From NCBI GenBank assembly GCA_916700875.1, contig CAKAKS010000066.1, forward strand, positions 20,079,490 to 20,143,489: DNA of 64,000 nucleotides, read 5' to 3'. The notes under the pieces were generated by a model that worked only from the letters and a program-made list of their open reading frames with translations, was not told where the DNA came from and searched no databases. Made by a program: the position numbers and the translations under genes. Shown piece after piece: positions 9,946 to 24,900 of this stretch. Source of the DNA: Sebastes aleutianus (lineage: Eukaryota > Chordata > Actinopteri > Perciformes > Sebastidae). The number at the start of each line of letters is the position of its first letter. The stretch's first letter is position 1.

Positions 9946-12900
9946 ATGGAGGCTGTAAGACCTAAGAAGACCAAGGCAAAAACCAGTGGAAAAACTCAGG
10001 TGATTATTAACAAGTCCTTCATTTCTTCTTCTTCTTTTGAGGTCACACAGGTGGAGAGCCTCTTCTAACAAGTGCTGTGTCTTGAGGCAGGACAGGAATC
10101 CCCAGTCTCCTTCACAAACACACTCCTTCTCAGTTCTCACAACTATTGACTATTAGAGTAACCAATCCAACATACTTTTATGTCTTTAAAAATTGGGAGG
10201 AAACCTGCAAAACATGGACACTATTGATATTAAATGACAGAGCTAATCACTGTGACACAGTGCTGGGACATCATACTTTCTTATTTATTGCCACATCCAT
10301 CATAATATGTGTGCTTTAGTCACACACCCTTTGTCACATGTAGAAATCTACAGCAATACCAGGTAAGGTCTGTGTGGTCGTTGGTTTTATTACACTCCTT
10401 GCGAGACGTTTGATTCTCCTAAAATGGAAACAACGCACTCCTCCATCCTTTTCTCATTGGGTCAAAGAGGTTATGTATTTATTAAAACTAGAAAAAATTA
10501 AATACACGCTGAAAGGTTCCTCTCAAACCTTTGTTAAGATATGGAGGCCCTTTTTGGATTTTTATGACTCTCAGCAGGAACCCCCTTTGACGAAGAGTAG
10601 AGTGGAAAACATGAATGTCATATTACAGTAGTGAGCAGCCAACCCCCCGCCCCCTTATTTTTTTCTCTCTTTATCTTATTTTTTCTTTTTTTCATTTATT
10701 TATTTTCTTTTTCTCTTTTTATAAGTTATTTTCCAAATTATTTTTCCCCCTGTCTTTTGTTTATTGTATATCTTTCCTTCATGCACCTAAATGTATTCTG
10801 TAACCTGTGATCCTAAGGATGGGTGGGTAGGGAGGGGGATGGGAATTTGGACTTAACTTTGTAAACAGATCTGATGAATGATATCTATTTTGTTTGACTT
10901 ATACATGTTTTGTATCTGTTATTTTTGTGGGATAAAATCTTTGAAAATCAATAAATCATATATACAAAAAAAAAAAAAAATCTATAGCAAGGATTTCTTT
11001 TCTCTGATTTTTTTTTTCTGTTTTGTGTTTTCAGCTGGCCAGGAAGCAGAAGCAGGTAGAGGAAGACAAAAGAGCCACAGCTCCCTCACCTGTCTGTGAT
11101 GAAGCCTCTGGATTCACCGATATCCCCCTCAGTTTGCCATATCAGGAGCCAGTGGAGGAGCAGCAGGACCCTGTTCAGCCCTCTGAGACCACAGCACAGC
11201 CATCAGATCTGCCCTCTGAGAAACAACAGACCTCCTCATCACATTCTTTATCTGCGTCAGTGTTAACTAAGACTTTACAGTCGACGTCACAGATTACAGT
11301 GCATCTGACAGAGACAGAAAAGGAGGAAGAGGAGGAGGATGGTGGAGTGGCAGCTCACGGGGCTGAGCTTAAAGTTGCAGAACAGACCGATGAGTTTGGA
11401 AAAGACACACAGTCGTGGAATCAGCCTTGTGCTTCAACTCAGTTTCAGATCCCAAATGCCCCGAGTGCCCCTGCACTGTACCCCTCTCTTCCTACACTGG
11501 AGGAGGGCTCCGTGATACACCTCTGTGAGGGAGCTGTGAAAAATAGGGAGAAGGGACCTGCAGTGCTGGCGCTTCCTGAGCAGGAATCTTCCCCTCCGAG
11601 TTTGCAGCCTATGGAGTCTGCAGCTGAACTTTCTAGGAGCAAACTCTACCCAGAATTACCCAAGACAGCTCCAGAAATCCAGGTAATCTCATCAAGAGAT
11701 AACATTAAGTTAGATGATAGACTATATAATTTTCTAATGCAATTGCACATGAATTCATCATTTCAGCAGATTTGAAATGTCTGTACATTCTACTGAAATT
11801 TCACACTATATATATTAACATGATAATAGCTAAGTGTTTTGTGGTTATTGTATTGTGATGATACAGGTTGAATTTATGTTTCCTGCTTTTAAAATCGCTG
11901 TAGTTTATTAAACTGTTCTAGCTGAGTGGACAACAATAATTGCCTCTACCTGTTTGGTCATGGTATCCACATTATAAGTGTATTAGAGTTGCCCCTCATC
12001 ACTTCCTCTTGTTGTATCAGAGCATTATTCAGCCCATTCCTCTGTACTGTACCACCTACTCCTTTTAACATGTTAACCAACACAGCTGCCAGGATAATTG
12101 GTCTCTCCACACCCAACCTCGCAGAGCTAAACAATAAAGTCATTGCACGCATCGCCACATCAATAGAACAGAACATCACACACCCACTCAGCCATCACCT
12201 CACCGAGCAAAATATTGTGGTATTTTATTTTGTCAATATTGCCCAGATCCAGATAATAGCATAGTTATTATGTGACTGAAATCATTGTGTATTAACATGT
12301 AAGATAACCTCTCTCACCTCATGTTTTTCTTCTGCAGCCGTTCTCACTGGAGGAGCTGAATGCGTGGGAGCCCGGGGGAGGTTTACGAGCTTGGTTAGAG
12401 GGTGTTGAAGTGTGTGCAGCCCAGTTCTGTGATCTAGCCCGGCAGGAGAATCATGAACTGACCGAACTGCTGCAGAACTACTGGCGCTGTCGTAGACAGC
12501 TGACCCAGTCACACACACAGCTACACACGCAGTCGTCTGACTGCAAGAGCACACAGAATCGTCTCTGGAGCTTCAGAGATGAACAGCTTACACTTCAGGT
12601 GTGGTAGTTGAAACAAAAAGCAGAAATATAGTGTGTGGGGAAAACTATTAACTCGTGGTCTTCTGCTGTAATGACATTGTTCATGTAATTTCTTCCCTGC
12701 AGGGTGTGTGTGCAGATCAGTCTAAGGTGTGTGGGTACCACCGCTTCCAGCAGGCAGACTTCAGTCAGAGTGTGCTGGCGGAACTGAGGAGACTGTTTGA
12801 AGCTCGCAGTGAGCTGCTCCATCAGAAGGTGGCGCTACATGCGTACACTGCTCTGCTGTCACGCCTCCAGGTGGAATCCTACTTGTATCGTCTACTAAAA

Positions 12901-15900
12901 GGTGAGGGACATAACATGCCTGTTGCAAACATGCCTCTCATGCATTATACCACCATAAAGTACACAAGTACCTACATCAGCTTTTCGTTTGTTTCTGTTA
13001 TCAGATTGTTCTGGCAGCCAAACACAATCTTGTTCTCTGCAACCCTTGAAAGAGGCCATCAGTGTCCTGTTTAGCTTCACTCGTAGAGTCCTGGATGACA
13101 CACAGTTCCAGACAGACATCCATCACTGGCTGGAGCGATTGGTACACAAACACAAACACTGTACCACTTTTCTTACGCCATGTACCATTGGTCGAGCTGT
13201 TTTGTTGTGGTGTTACTCACATGGTTCTGGTCCACTCTCCAGGTGGCAGTCCTGCTGCATGTTGGAGGGTCAGGAGAGCATTTGTACCTGCTGGGCCATC
13301 TTCTGTGCTGTTCTGCTGGCGTTGGCAAGTGGGCTGCCTCCTTCCTTCAGGTTAGTTAGGGACACCGGCTTTCATTAATTGTTGCCATGTCAATGGTTGT
13401 ACATACTGACTGGAGTTGTCTTGCCAATTTCTGCCTCAGATCCAAGTTTGGGGGAACACCAGTGGAGTGCAGCACTTTATGCAAGCTCTGGCCGTCCTAA
13501 TGTCACCTGCAAGGTAAATATCGGAGCCCCATTAGCAATTACTCTGTCTTGACCACTGACTGTGCACACTCCGCTTTATGTCTTTGGTTTTCCATGAGAG
13601 TCCAGGTCATGATTTCAGGGTCTAACAACCTCACATCTCTAAACAGTGGCTTCTGTGTTTTAACTCAGACACCGTGCAGAGTTTCTGGGACATCTGAAGC
13701 CATGTGAGAGCCAGAGCTCAGCAGCTTCTGGACCTGAGTCTGGCAACTGGACACTAGTGGATGAAGGAGGAGAGGAGGTATGTGTAGAGAGGCAATGACT
13801 GCATTTTGAGAAAAGAAACAAAACTACATTACAGTTTGACAACAAAGAATTATCTAAAAAAAATGGAGCTAAGTTCATATATAGGACAATTTCCGGTGTG
13901 TGTATATATCGGATGGGAAAATGGGGAAAAACGCTGTTAATAAAGATAAAAAGCAAAAATGTGTTTCTCCTTGCTTGCATGGGGAAATAAGTAGAAACCC
14001 TGAGTTATAATAGAGTTGATTTTATTTATCTGGTAAAAACAGTATCCCTTTTGTTTTCCTTCACCGATTGTGGTGTTGTTATGTTATAAAGTACCCAGTC
14101 TGCATGTCTCTAAAGAAAATGATGTGTCACTGACTGAGATTTATAGATGATGAATTCATAAATCAGAATGTTCTGCTCTTTTTTGTTCTGATCTGCTGAG
14201 TCATATTTAAAGCTGTTGCAAAAAAGGTGCCAAATGAACACCTTTGACCATTTAAATATCAGTCTGCTGGCTTAAAACACCGACTGCTGCCAGTACTAAT
14301 GTGTTGCTTAGGAACCACCTTCAAGAAACACTATTTTGCAAAACAGGAACATTTTAAGATACTGTAATTTATTTATGACATAATATTGTTAAACTTTCAC
14401 ATTGTTTTATTTTTTATATAATAGTCATTATATGTTGTTACCATTTTATATAAAAAAAAATAAGCTGTCTCCACTTTGCATCCTGCCTTAAAAAACTGTT
14501 AGCAGCGTAAACAGGTGTAAACTAATATTATATAATATTATTAATATAATATATATTGTTATTTTCTGTGTGCAGTGAGTGCAGTATGTGGTCATTTAGC
14601 CTCTAACTGCCCTTCTCTGTGTTTAGGATGAGGACCCAGAGAGCAGCTGGCTGTTGCTCTGTGAGGAGGATCTGATCTCCCTGCTGACCCAGTTCCCGTT
14701 CCAGCAGCTATATTCACGCATGCTGGGGATGAGCAAGCAAGGTCAGGGAGTCTGTCTGTCTCTCTGTCTGTCTGTTGGTTTGTATCACTCACTATATGAA
14801 CTAACACACCACTCTCTTTCCAGGTGTGTATGAACCCCAGGCCTGTTCCAGTCAGAAGATGATGCGTGTTTTTGGTTTTGCCTCCTCGCTCATCGAAATT
14901 CTCGCTCTTGGACTCCAAACCTACAACAGGGCGCGATACAGACAGCTGGTTAAACGAATAGGGCACATCATACGGTCAGTGCACCAGTAATATAAAGTAA
15001 AACTATACATATAATGTATATATACAGTACATAACATTAAATATTCAAAATGTTGTCTTCTCTCTTTTTCCTCAGAATGACAGTGTGTTATGTCAGTGAT
15101 CACTGGGCCCAGTATGTGAGTGTTACCGGTGCTGGTGGATCCAGCTCTCAAACACACTCTATGTCTTTGGACAAACTACAGTTGGAATATGACAATCTCT
15201 TCCTCAGAGCTGTTTTACATGTACTCAGAAACAAAAGGTGAGGAAATGGCCTCAAGTTAACTGCATTTCTTTTTCTTTTTTCTACTTAATTCACTTTTTT
15301 TTTCTGTGGTCGTCTCTTACAGGTTGGGTATTTGGTTGTTTATGTCTGAGATGCCATATGGGACTCTGTCCAGCTCCATGCTGTGGAGGGTCCTTTATGT
15401 TATGCAATGTGCAGAGACAGCAGGACTGGAAACACTCGGCACTGCTAGTGACACACGCTCCTGCATTCAGGCTCTTAGAGGTACCAGTATATGTTCCTCA
15501 ACTGCACAAAATATTATATTTTCTTCATCTTTTTCTTCGTGCTACATATTCAAAGCTAAAAATATCTGAAACAGGTTTTTTTTTTAAGTTTTTAAAAAGT
15601 AAAAAAAAAAAATTTAACTACTTGAACTCAATTTCTAATACATTTTGTACATCTATGCATTGGGATTTGGATCTGGAAAACCAGGTTCAAAAACATTGGT
15701 TGTATTATTCTTCTCAGTCTGATGTTGACAGTTTGATTGTATGTGTCTGTTACAGACCCAGAGCACCAGGAGAAGTTTGAGCACTGGCTGTGTCAAGTGA
15801 ACAGCTCTGATGGCATCTCCCTCCTCACCGCTCTAGCACACATGGCCACGCCGACTCAGCACTCTGACCCCGCATTCATCACAACCATAACTCTGCTGAT

Positions 15901-18900
15901 GTACCAGGTATGAAAAGGAGATGCAGAGGGTAAATACTAGAAGAGGCATGTATAGAACAAAGAGTAGAGTAATTTAGATGTCGAACAAAGCTACTGCATT
16001 ACTCCGATACTATATATATTGTAGACTACATGAAATAAAACACTTTCATATAGAGCACCAAAGGTAACCAATATGAAAATAGGAGGATAGCATAGAAACA
16101 TATAACTCTGGTAAAATATGCATTACCCTGGTCCCCTGGTTAGAAAACATACAGCACCTATCTCGTTCTTTGACATCTCTTTTCTTATTTTTGCTCCAGG
16201 TGTCTTATGTGAGTGTGTCTACCAGAGAAACGTACTCTAAGGTGGGGAGGGAGTTGCTGGCTGCCATAGCAACAGCCCATCCCTACGTTATCTCCGTGCT
16301 CCTGGAGAGACTGAGAGAGACCATACAAACTGTGGGAATGGTTGGTAACTGCATGTAGTTCACTACATTGAGAGGAAAATATCTAATTAGTCATTCAGCT
16401 AGAACTCACGACTATTTGTTTTGTCTGTGTGTACATGTGTGTTAATGTGTGTGTTAGGTGGCGCTGTACTTGTGTAAAGAGCTGCCTCTGAGTCTGTGGC
16501 GGCCGCAGCCAGAGGAGATCTGTGTGATCGGAGCGTGGCTGCTCCAGCATCCTCTGTCTGCTGTGGAGAACCGGCTGGCTTGCGTCATACTGGAGGGTCT
16601 GAACTGGGGTTACACACAGGTAGTCACTGGTTCATTAAACATGATGTGTGTCCAGATATCTTGAGGACAATTGAGGGTTTGTAGTTAAACCTGTTTCCTC
16701 TTGCAGGATGGCTCCTTGGCCTTGTCGTCATCTCTCCACAGTGAAGTGGCTCTGCTGGTGGCTGAAGCCTACCAAAAGTACCTTACTGACAAACCGTACA
16801 GTGGCCTCATATCGGAGGGAATCAAACAGGTGACACATCCACTCTGCTCACAGATGTTTAGTGTGAACCACCGTGGCTTGTTTTTCCATCTGTCTCTCTC
16901 TTACCTCCTCCCTTCAGGTGTCTTACCTCGCCAGTGTCCTTCGTTTGGGCGTATCCCCTGAAGCGTCTTTTAGTCAGTGGGCTTGGCAACTGTTGCTAAG
17001 GCTGAAGCTCCATGGCAATGCCCAGAACCCTAAAGGAGCCTGGTCGGTCCCTGCTTTGGCGTCCAACCCACCTCCAGAGCTTACACACTCTCCCAGCATG
17101 CACTCTGTTATCAGGGCTGTAAAAGCAGGCATACCTATTGGGTGCTACCTTTCCATTGCCATGACAACAGTGGGACATAGGTTTGTACTCACTCACACAG
17201 TGCCTGATACTTATGGTTGATTTATACATAGAATTTGAATTAAGTTCATCTCCTGTGTTTTTTCTAGTCTGGAAAACTTTTGCACTGATGGAGTCGGGTT
17301 GTTGAAGAATCTGATCCAATCTCGCCACCTGAGAGCTGCTGTTCATCTACTAGACAACATTTTACCCCCAACCTATCCTCTCAGCTTCTACCTGCTCAAC
17401 AACGCTCAGTAAGAATGATATATCCTTCACATACACAGCCCATAAACGATATTTATTGTAGCAGCTACTGTATCTCCCAACACTTATTCTCGCCTCTACT
17501 GTCGTCCCTCTGTTTATTGCAGGTTTGTAAGTTGCATCCAGATGTTCTTGCAGTACGACAGCGTGTGTCCTCAAGGTGTGACACAGCAGGTCACTCACCG
17601 GGTCGCACCGCTCCTCACAGGAACCAACTATGGAGACAATGTCCGACTGTTGAACAGTGTCATTCAGGTTCGTCACTACAAGCTTTTATTATTATGTATT
17701 TCAGGTCTTCTGCCATCACATAAATTATTAACATCCAGGATTCTTATAATGGTTTGTAAAAAGGTGGAAAATGACCATAAGAATTAGTAGGTTTGGAAGA
17801 AATTGAAAAAACAGACTGCAAAGTCTTCACTTTATGTATGTATGTAGGTGTCAGTAATATCATAAGCCAGTAATCAAAAGGAAAAGCGTTGAAATTTTAC
17901 TTGGAAACAATGCTAGTACGGTGTGCACAAAATAAACTGCATAATATAGATATAGGTTTTAATCTCTGAACATTTCCCAAAGATTAGTAAAAAAAAAAAT
18001 ACAGAAAAGATAGCTCAATTTTGAAAATGAGTATACGTTCTTTTAGCCAATATATTTTTTCAAAAAAGTACATGTAGAATAGAATAGAATAGAATATATC
18101 TTTATTGTCCACCAGGGTGGAAATTTGTCTTTGGCTCACCAAGCACAAGAAACAACAACATAAAAAGCAGACAAGCAGTCAGTAAAACACATAGACAAGG
18201 TCATATTACACATTTAAACAGTTCATATCGATGTCTGTGGCTTAAATCTTCTCAGTCACTCTGTTGAGTTAAGAATATTGAGGCCACTTTGGATGAAGGA
18301 CTTCTTTAGTTGCCAGAGGGACTCTATAGCGCCTCCCGGAGCTCAAACTGGCTGAAGAGAATAAGGGAGCTATCGGCCAGGATACTCCTCACTTTTTTCC
18401 TTGTGTATAAATATTTGTTTTATCTTCCAGAGCCATGTGGTGGAGAGCTCACAGCCCGGCCGTGTCGGTGCTGCAGCGGTGCTGGAGTTTTGGGTTGGGA
18501 TTTTGACTCAGCAGAACCTGTGGTACCGGGATAAAACAGTCCTGTTCCTCATGGATCAGATCTGCTATTCAGCGTTCACACGCCATCAGGAGGAATGTGT
18601 GCAGAAACTTCTGTACCAACAGCATAAGGTATTTACTCAGTCCTGTTAGAGGTTTTTGTATTATTTAGGGATTCTTTAGGTCTCACAGGTACAGATGCTG
18701 AATTTAGCACGGCAAACTGCCTTCAGTAACATTTCACAGATAAATATTACATAAACTTTTAATGGATCGCAAATTACAGTAAGAGCAAGAGCTTGGTGGT
18801 TGGTAAGCTGAACAATCACCTTTAACCCAGTAAGCTTTAAATGTTAGCGTTGTGCATGCAGCATCTGATTCATTCACACTGTGATAAAACTGATCCTGTA

Positions 18901-21900
18901 TCATTACTGAGTTTATTCTGAAAGTGTAAAATAGCATGCCAACTATGAGTCACCAGTAAATGTTTTACCATCAAGAAAACTCCAGGGAGCTAGCAGCACT
19001 GAATAAGTACAGTGACACCAACAATGGCTCTTCCTTTTTTAAATCAATTTTCATTCCTCATGCAGAATGCCTTGGGTTACCATGGAGATCGGGGTCTGCT
19101 CTCCTCTCTGGTTGGCTGGATTGCTGGAAATGCCACACCCTCATTTATAGAGGGCCAATCCCTGAGTTCGGAGGTAAGGGTCTCCAAAGCACCAACAGTA
19201 CATGCACCTACTCTTGTACATACTCATATTAGTAAAGTTCTCAGTCCTGACAGATGTTGTCTGTGTGTTTGAAGGTTTGGTTCGCCTGGCTGGTGCTGAA
19301 CATGGAGGGCGTGTTTGAGGAGGATTCTCAGCTGAGACGCTGTGTTGAACATGAGCTCCTGTCAGAGCCCAACATTTCCCCAGATCAAGCCTTAAAGGTA
19401 TACAGACACATACACACAAAGTTATACATTTGTTGAGGTGGAAATATCAGGGGCCAGTTGCATAAACTTAGTTTAATACTAGTCTTAGGTCTTAGATTGT
19501 CAGGTTAGACTCGTCTAGTTAAGCCTCTCTGTTGCATAAATATCAAGACTTAATATTAATTTGGGATAGGAAAGTTAGACACCTCTCCCCCTGGCTAAGC
19601 CTGAGGCGAGAGCTTTGTTGCTATGGCAGCAATGTGTTAGAAGATCAGTAAGCTGACAATTTCAACTGTTTATCCATTACTTTTGGCTGACCTTTAGCTA
19701 AATATGTCAACTTTTTACCCATTACATTTATGCTGTTTACCTTTTCTGTTATTTTCTCCCATACTTGGTGTGGTGTCGCTGTTGCAGCCACCATTTTTTT
19801 CTCTTCCTTGAAGTGTCATATTTCACCCATAATGCATTGGGTGACAGGCTATCTAAGTGAGTCTTACATTAGTCGCTCATAGTGAAGCTTTATGCAACAG
19901 GAAAACGTAAGTGTCTATAGCAAGTCTGACTTAAAGTTATTTAAGACAAAGACTAGGTCTATTTTTATGCAACCGACCCCAGGATTGCTGTTATTTATGT
20001 TAAGCGTTCAGTATCACCTCACACTGAGAATTTAAGATGTTTCACAATACAGGACACAGTAAGTGGAGGACGAAATGTTGCACAATTTTGAATTACATTT
20101 GACTAAATATAAACCGAGCACTTGCAAAGTCAAAGGGCAGTGGCATGGTAGTGAGTGCTCTGGTCTACTGCTGGTTCAAAATCCAAAGTGCTGCTGTATG
20201 TAGATGGTGTTAACAGTGTGTCTGTCTGTCTGAGCCAGAAGGCGCAGCAGAGGATGAAGCTGCCGGTAGCACCATCTCTGCAGCGGCTGCAGGTGTACCG
20301 CTGGGCGTCTCAGGCCTTAGCCACACCTCTTGACCACCCCCTCCTTCCCCTGGTCTGGCAGAAGTTCCTACAGCTATACCTCAGACAACCAGGACCTGAC
20401 TATGGGTACGATTTACACACACGGTACTATCCCTAGCCAGAGAAACCAGGAATTGGAATCCATGTGAAGGTACCATGTCTCTATGTGTCGTCCACCAGGC
20501 TGGTTGCAGAAGGATGTATCGGCCGCAGGTTCTTCCAGGCCTCCTCTCAGGCTGCTTTACTCAGAGACCTGAGACAGAGAATACAGGAGGTGTCTGACTT
20601 CCACCATGCTGCCAGCCAAGCCCTCAGGGTGCCTCCACCGCACACCCCTTCATCAGACAGCCAGGGCGACGACAGCCCTGACAATCCCCGTCCCCCTTAC
20701 CTCACTTCCCCTCAGCTACACACAGAGCTGGTCAGGTAGATGCTTTATGTGTGTACTCAAACATATTCCTGTTGTTAGTATTAGCAGCCATTAGTGTGTT
20801 AACAGGCTCTCAGATCTACGCTGATTGTTTGCCTACAGGTTGTTTGGCGTATTTGCTGTGTGGTTGGATGATGAGACTCTGCAGAAGCAGGGAGTATACC
20901 TTCCCTCTCTTCCTCCCGAGTATGAACCACACAGACTGGCACAGGTCATGCAGCAGCAGCAGGTGGGTTTATCTTTAAGTGTGTTTACATGTATGAATGA
21001 AAAACGTGTGGTACAGTAGTTGTAACATGTTAGTCAAATCTCATTGTGGAGTGTGAAATCATGTACTGTAGCGGTTGAATTTGTCATGTTTTGCTGTAGG
21101 AACTGTGGCTGGAGTTTATGGACCAGGAGCGTCTGCAGTATGACGAGAGAGAGGTTCTGTCTCTGTGGGAAAAGGTGCAGGATGAGCCAGTCTTCTTGCT
21201 GGCCCAAAACCCCGGCTTCACTGACTACACCAGCCTCAACAATGGTACAGGGCCAAAATTGATACTGTGAACCACGCTCCCTCAGTAGTTACTTGTTTTA
21301 ATGTTGTGTCTCTCTCTGTGTGCAGCAAGGGAGCGTATCCTGTCCAACCTGCAGAAGCATCCAGTTCCCCACCCGGCTCCAGAGCTGCAGCAGCAGAAGA
21401 CTCCAGTAGCTCAAGTCCCCACCAGCTGCCTCACTGACTCTAAAGCTGCTGCTGAACTGCTGCGGCAGGACCTCAGCATCCTGCAGGACCAGGCCAGGTA
21501 CATTAAAACATTTCCACATCATCAGTGGCGCACAGTGCACACATGCATACACAGAAATGTGCTCAGTCATTTGTACTCATACAAACACCACACGTCAAAA
21601 CATATTCACAGCTACGCACTTATTACGAAATATTTGTTCACCTTGGTGTCAGGATTGCAGTGGCACGCGAAGCACAGCAGGTGGCGATGGAGCAGGAGCT
21701 GCTGGAGGGCCTTCCTTTACTGTATAAGAACCAACCAGAGCAAGTCACCATGGCCCTGGAGTGTAAAGGGAAGAGCGGGCAGCCGTGCCAGGGACCCGCA
21801 AATATCACTGTCACAGTACGACCGCTGAAACCGTATACTAGCCACATTTTTGTACATTTTATGATTTCTTTGCCGTGATATATTAACATGTTTGTGTGTG

Positions 21901-24900
21901 GTCCCGTAAATGTGTAGTGTGAGCGTGTCCAGAGACAGGAGGCGGTGCAAACTCAGATAGCATCACTGCGCAGGGACGTCAAGAAGCTTCAAGCCGACGC
22001 CATGGCTCCTCCACCTCAAAGCCTGGCCCAGGCTGCTGTCCACACTGAGAACTTTATCACGTCAGTAGAAAGAGATGGTGCCACTAATAACAATAAATCT
22101 GAGTTTGGGAAGAAAATTCATTGTTTTTTTTTTATTAAAATAAGGATGTTTTGACTAATGAATTTTTCATGTGCTCAGGGCTCTGGTGAATATGTACAAG
22201 GCACAGAAATCACCAGCAGTGCAGCATGTTGGCGTGTCTGCCTTCTACCAGGTGGTCTCCTTCGTGTGTGAAGACACGCTGCGACATCCCCCAACACGGC
22301 AGTACTTCTCCTCGTGTGTGGAGATACTGGGACAGGTGCGCGTCCACACTCACATAGCAGTACAAGATTTATATCAGGCATTGTTTAACTATAAAGTTAA
22401 CTGAGATAAAGTTATCTAAGATTGTTAACCCTACTTGAATCAGAAACGCCTGCTGCTTAGGGATTAAATAGGACACAGCTGTGATGATTGGTAAATCATC
22501 ACAGCTGTGTGATTGGTAAAAGGGGCAGGTTCACGCTCTCGTTACACTTCTTAATTGAATAAAACGTGCTTGAATTGAGTGCCATTGTACTCTTGTTTTG
22601 TGTCCAGGTGTTCATCCAGGGCAATGCAGAGGAATGTGGTCGTGTCCTGAAGACAATTCTGGAGCAGAGGCGTCTTTGCCCACTCATTTCCCCCTTCTTC
22701 ACGCCCAATTCAGCACCCAATCAGCTCGTCTTCCTCTACCAAGACGTGGTGACGTCCTTACACCTCAACAGTGCTGATGTCATTTTCATGCTATTAACAA
22801 AGGTTGGTTTAGACACAAATGCAACACAGTGAAGAAATATGATATACTGTACATCTAAAGCAGTCCAGTTCCACTAACCGCGTCTGCCTCTCCCCATCTA
22901 GTTTGATTTGTCCCAGTGGCTGAACGAAGCCCATCCTGTGTTTTCGGAGAGAACCCGTTTGCTGGAGTTGGTCCACGGAGCGCTCTGCGTCTGCGGCCGA
23001 GACCCAGAGCCTGAACTTCTCACACCTTTTCACCTTTTCACCAAACACTGGACCTGGCTTTTACGCCACCATTTCCCTGATCACTACAGTGACTGCCTGC
23101 GTCTGCTTATGACCAGTAAGTGTGTGTGTATATCTGTGTGAGTCAAGTAAATATGAACAGATAAGGCCTTGTGGCTTTATGTGTTAATTGAGTTTACTCA
23201 ATCAAATCATCAAATGCAGGTTTTTTTGGTTTTTTTTTTTAATCTTCCTCACACAGTTGCCCACAAAACATCTCATGAAAGGTTAGACCACATTAGACTA
23301 CGCACTGCCTAGCAAAGACTTGCATGAACAGCAGCTTTTCATTTTTGGTCAGTTATTTTATGTTACAGATCGGCTGGTAATGCATTAGGAGCAAGGACTG
23401 TTTTAGTCCTCTTGTCGCTCATTCAAGTGATTCATCAAAACACATTCATCCTTCTGAAAGTATGCCTCCTACTCATCTTCCCACCAACAAAGGATAGAAT
23501 TAATTAATTAACACGACTAAAGTTAGCTGAATCATTCCATCAAGCTTCTGAATCAGACATCAGTTTAAAAAGATGTCTACACAGAGTTTAGGTCCCCATG
23601 AGATGAAATGATTCCAAATGAAGGCACAAAAGATAAAATATAATATTTTTATTTCAAGAATATTGGATTTAGGTGTTTGATTTGCAATTTCTTCAACAAA
23701 CGAAGGCGTTTCTTAACTTCACCAGGCTCCTCAAACCAGTTGCTGAGTCCAGAGTGCTGGAAGGTGACTCTGCGAGTGCTGGGCTGCTTACCTCCATCCC
23801 GAAATACCAAGAGCAAAGCTGAACAAGCACTCAGCACTACCGATGTCTCCGGCCGTGCTGTCGGACCCCCAGCTTCTCCCTACAGATCCCTCATCAGCCT
23901 CTCCCCTCAGCAGGTAACTAATGTTGCTGTTATCTGTCTCATTAAATGATATGCTGCTTAAACATTCATTATTAATCCAACCGCGTTGTACGTTTTTATT
24001 GGTTTCCATCAGGTGGATGAGACCGTTGAGTGGCTGAGTGACTACTTCCTTCGGAGTCGTCTCAGTAAGCCAGACCTCCGCAGTTTCGGCCTCTACTCAG
24101 CCTGGACTCCCTACATCGGTGATGTTGTTTCCTTCTGGGACCATCTGATCGGTTGTCTAATCAGCGTGCATCTCAGCAGCTGCGCCAGAGACTCAATGGG
24201 CAGCGGCAAAATAATGAAAGGTAACTGCCAAATGTCAGCACATGTTGAGGACCGCAATACTTGGGATCATTCATACAATTCAGCTGATTTGTGCATGTGC
24301 TTTATCTGTCAGTTTGGAAGTGAAATGTATCTTGCTCTCTCACAGCTCTGCAGGACCTGCACAGTAAGATTGTGAAGTTATTTAAGCCTTGGATCTTTCC
24401 TCTGGACACTGATGATGGCGGGTAAGCAGCATGGCACACCCTCAGCTCTCGGGCTCTTACTGGTTTTAGATGGTGGGGGATTGTTGTTAGTGATGTGAGC
24501 ACAGACAGAGCAGACTCCAGAGAGGGCAGCAGATCGAAAATATTCACATTCCACAAGTTTTTTCAGACGTAATCTTTGCCTCTTTTTGTGGGTGGATAGC
24601 AGATGATTATGGAGAGTGATCCAACAGTGGGATTTATTATTTTTTTTTTTTAAATCTCTGAAGCACGCCATACATTACACAAAATAAACCACAAACACAA
24701 CACCGTTCAGAGAGAAAAGACCATATTAGATGTTTAGCTCTGAGTTATAAGTCAGCTATGACTAATGAAGTCTCTCATGTGGCCAGAGTTTTGTACTGTT
24801 ATTCTCACGGTCGATACGTAGAGGGAGCAGTTTAGTGCTTTCCAGGAAAATAAAAATGAAAAAACAAAGAGAATGTCAATATCAGTGTCTCTTTGTCTCA

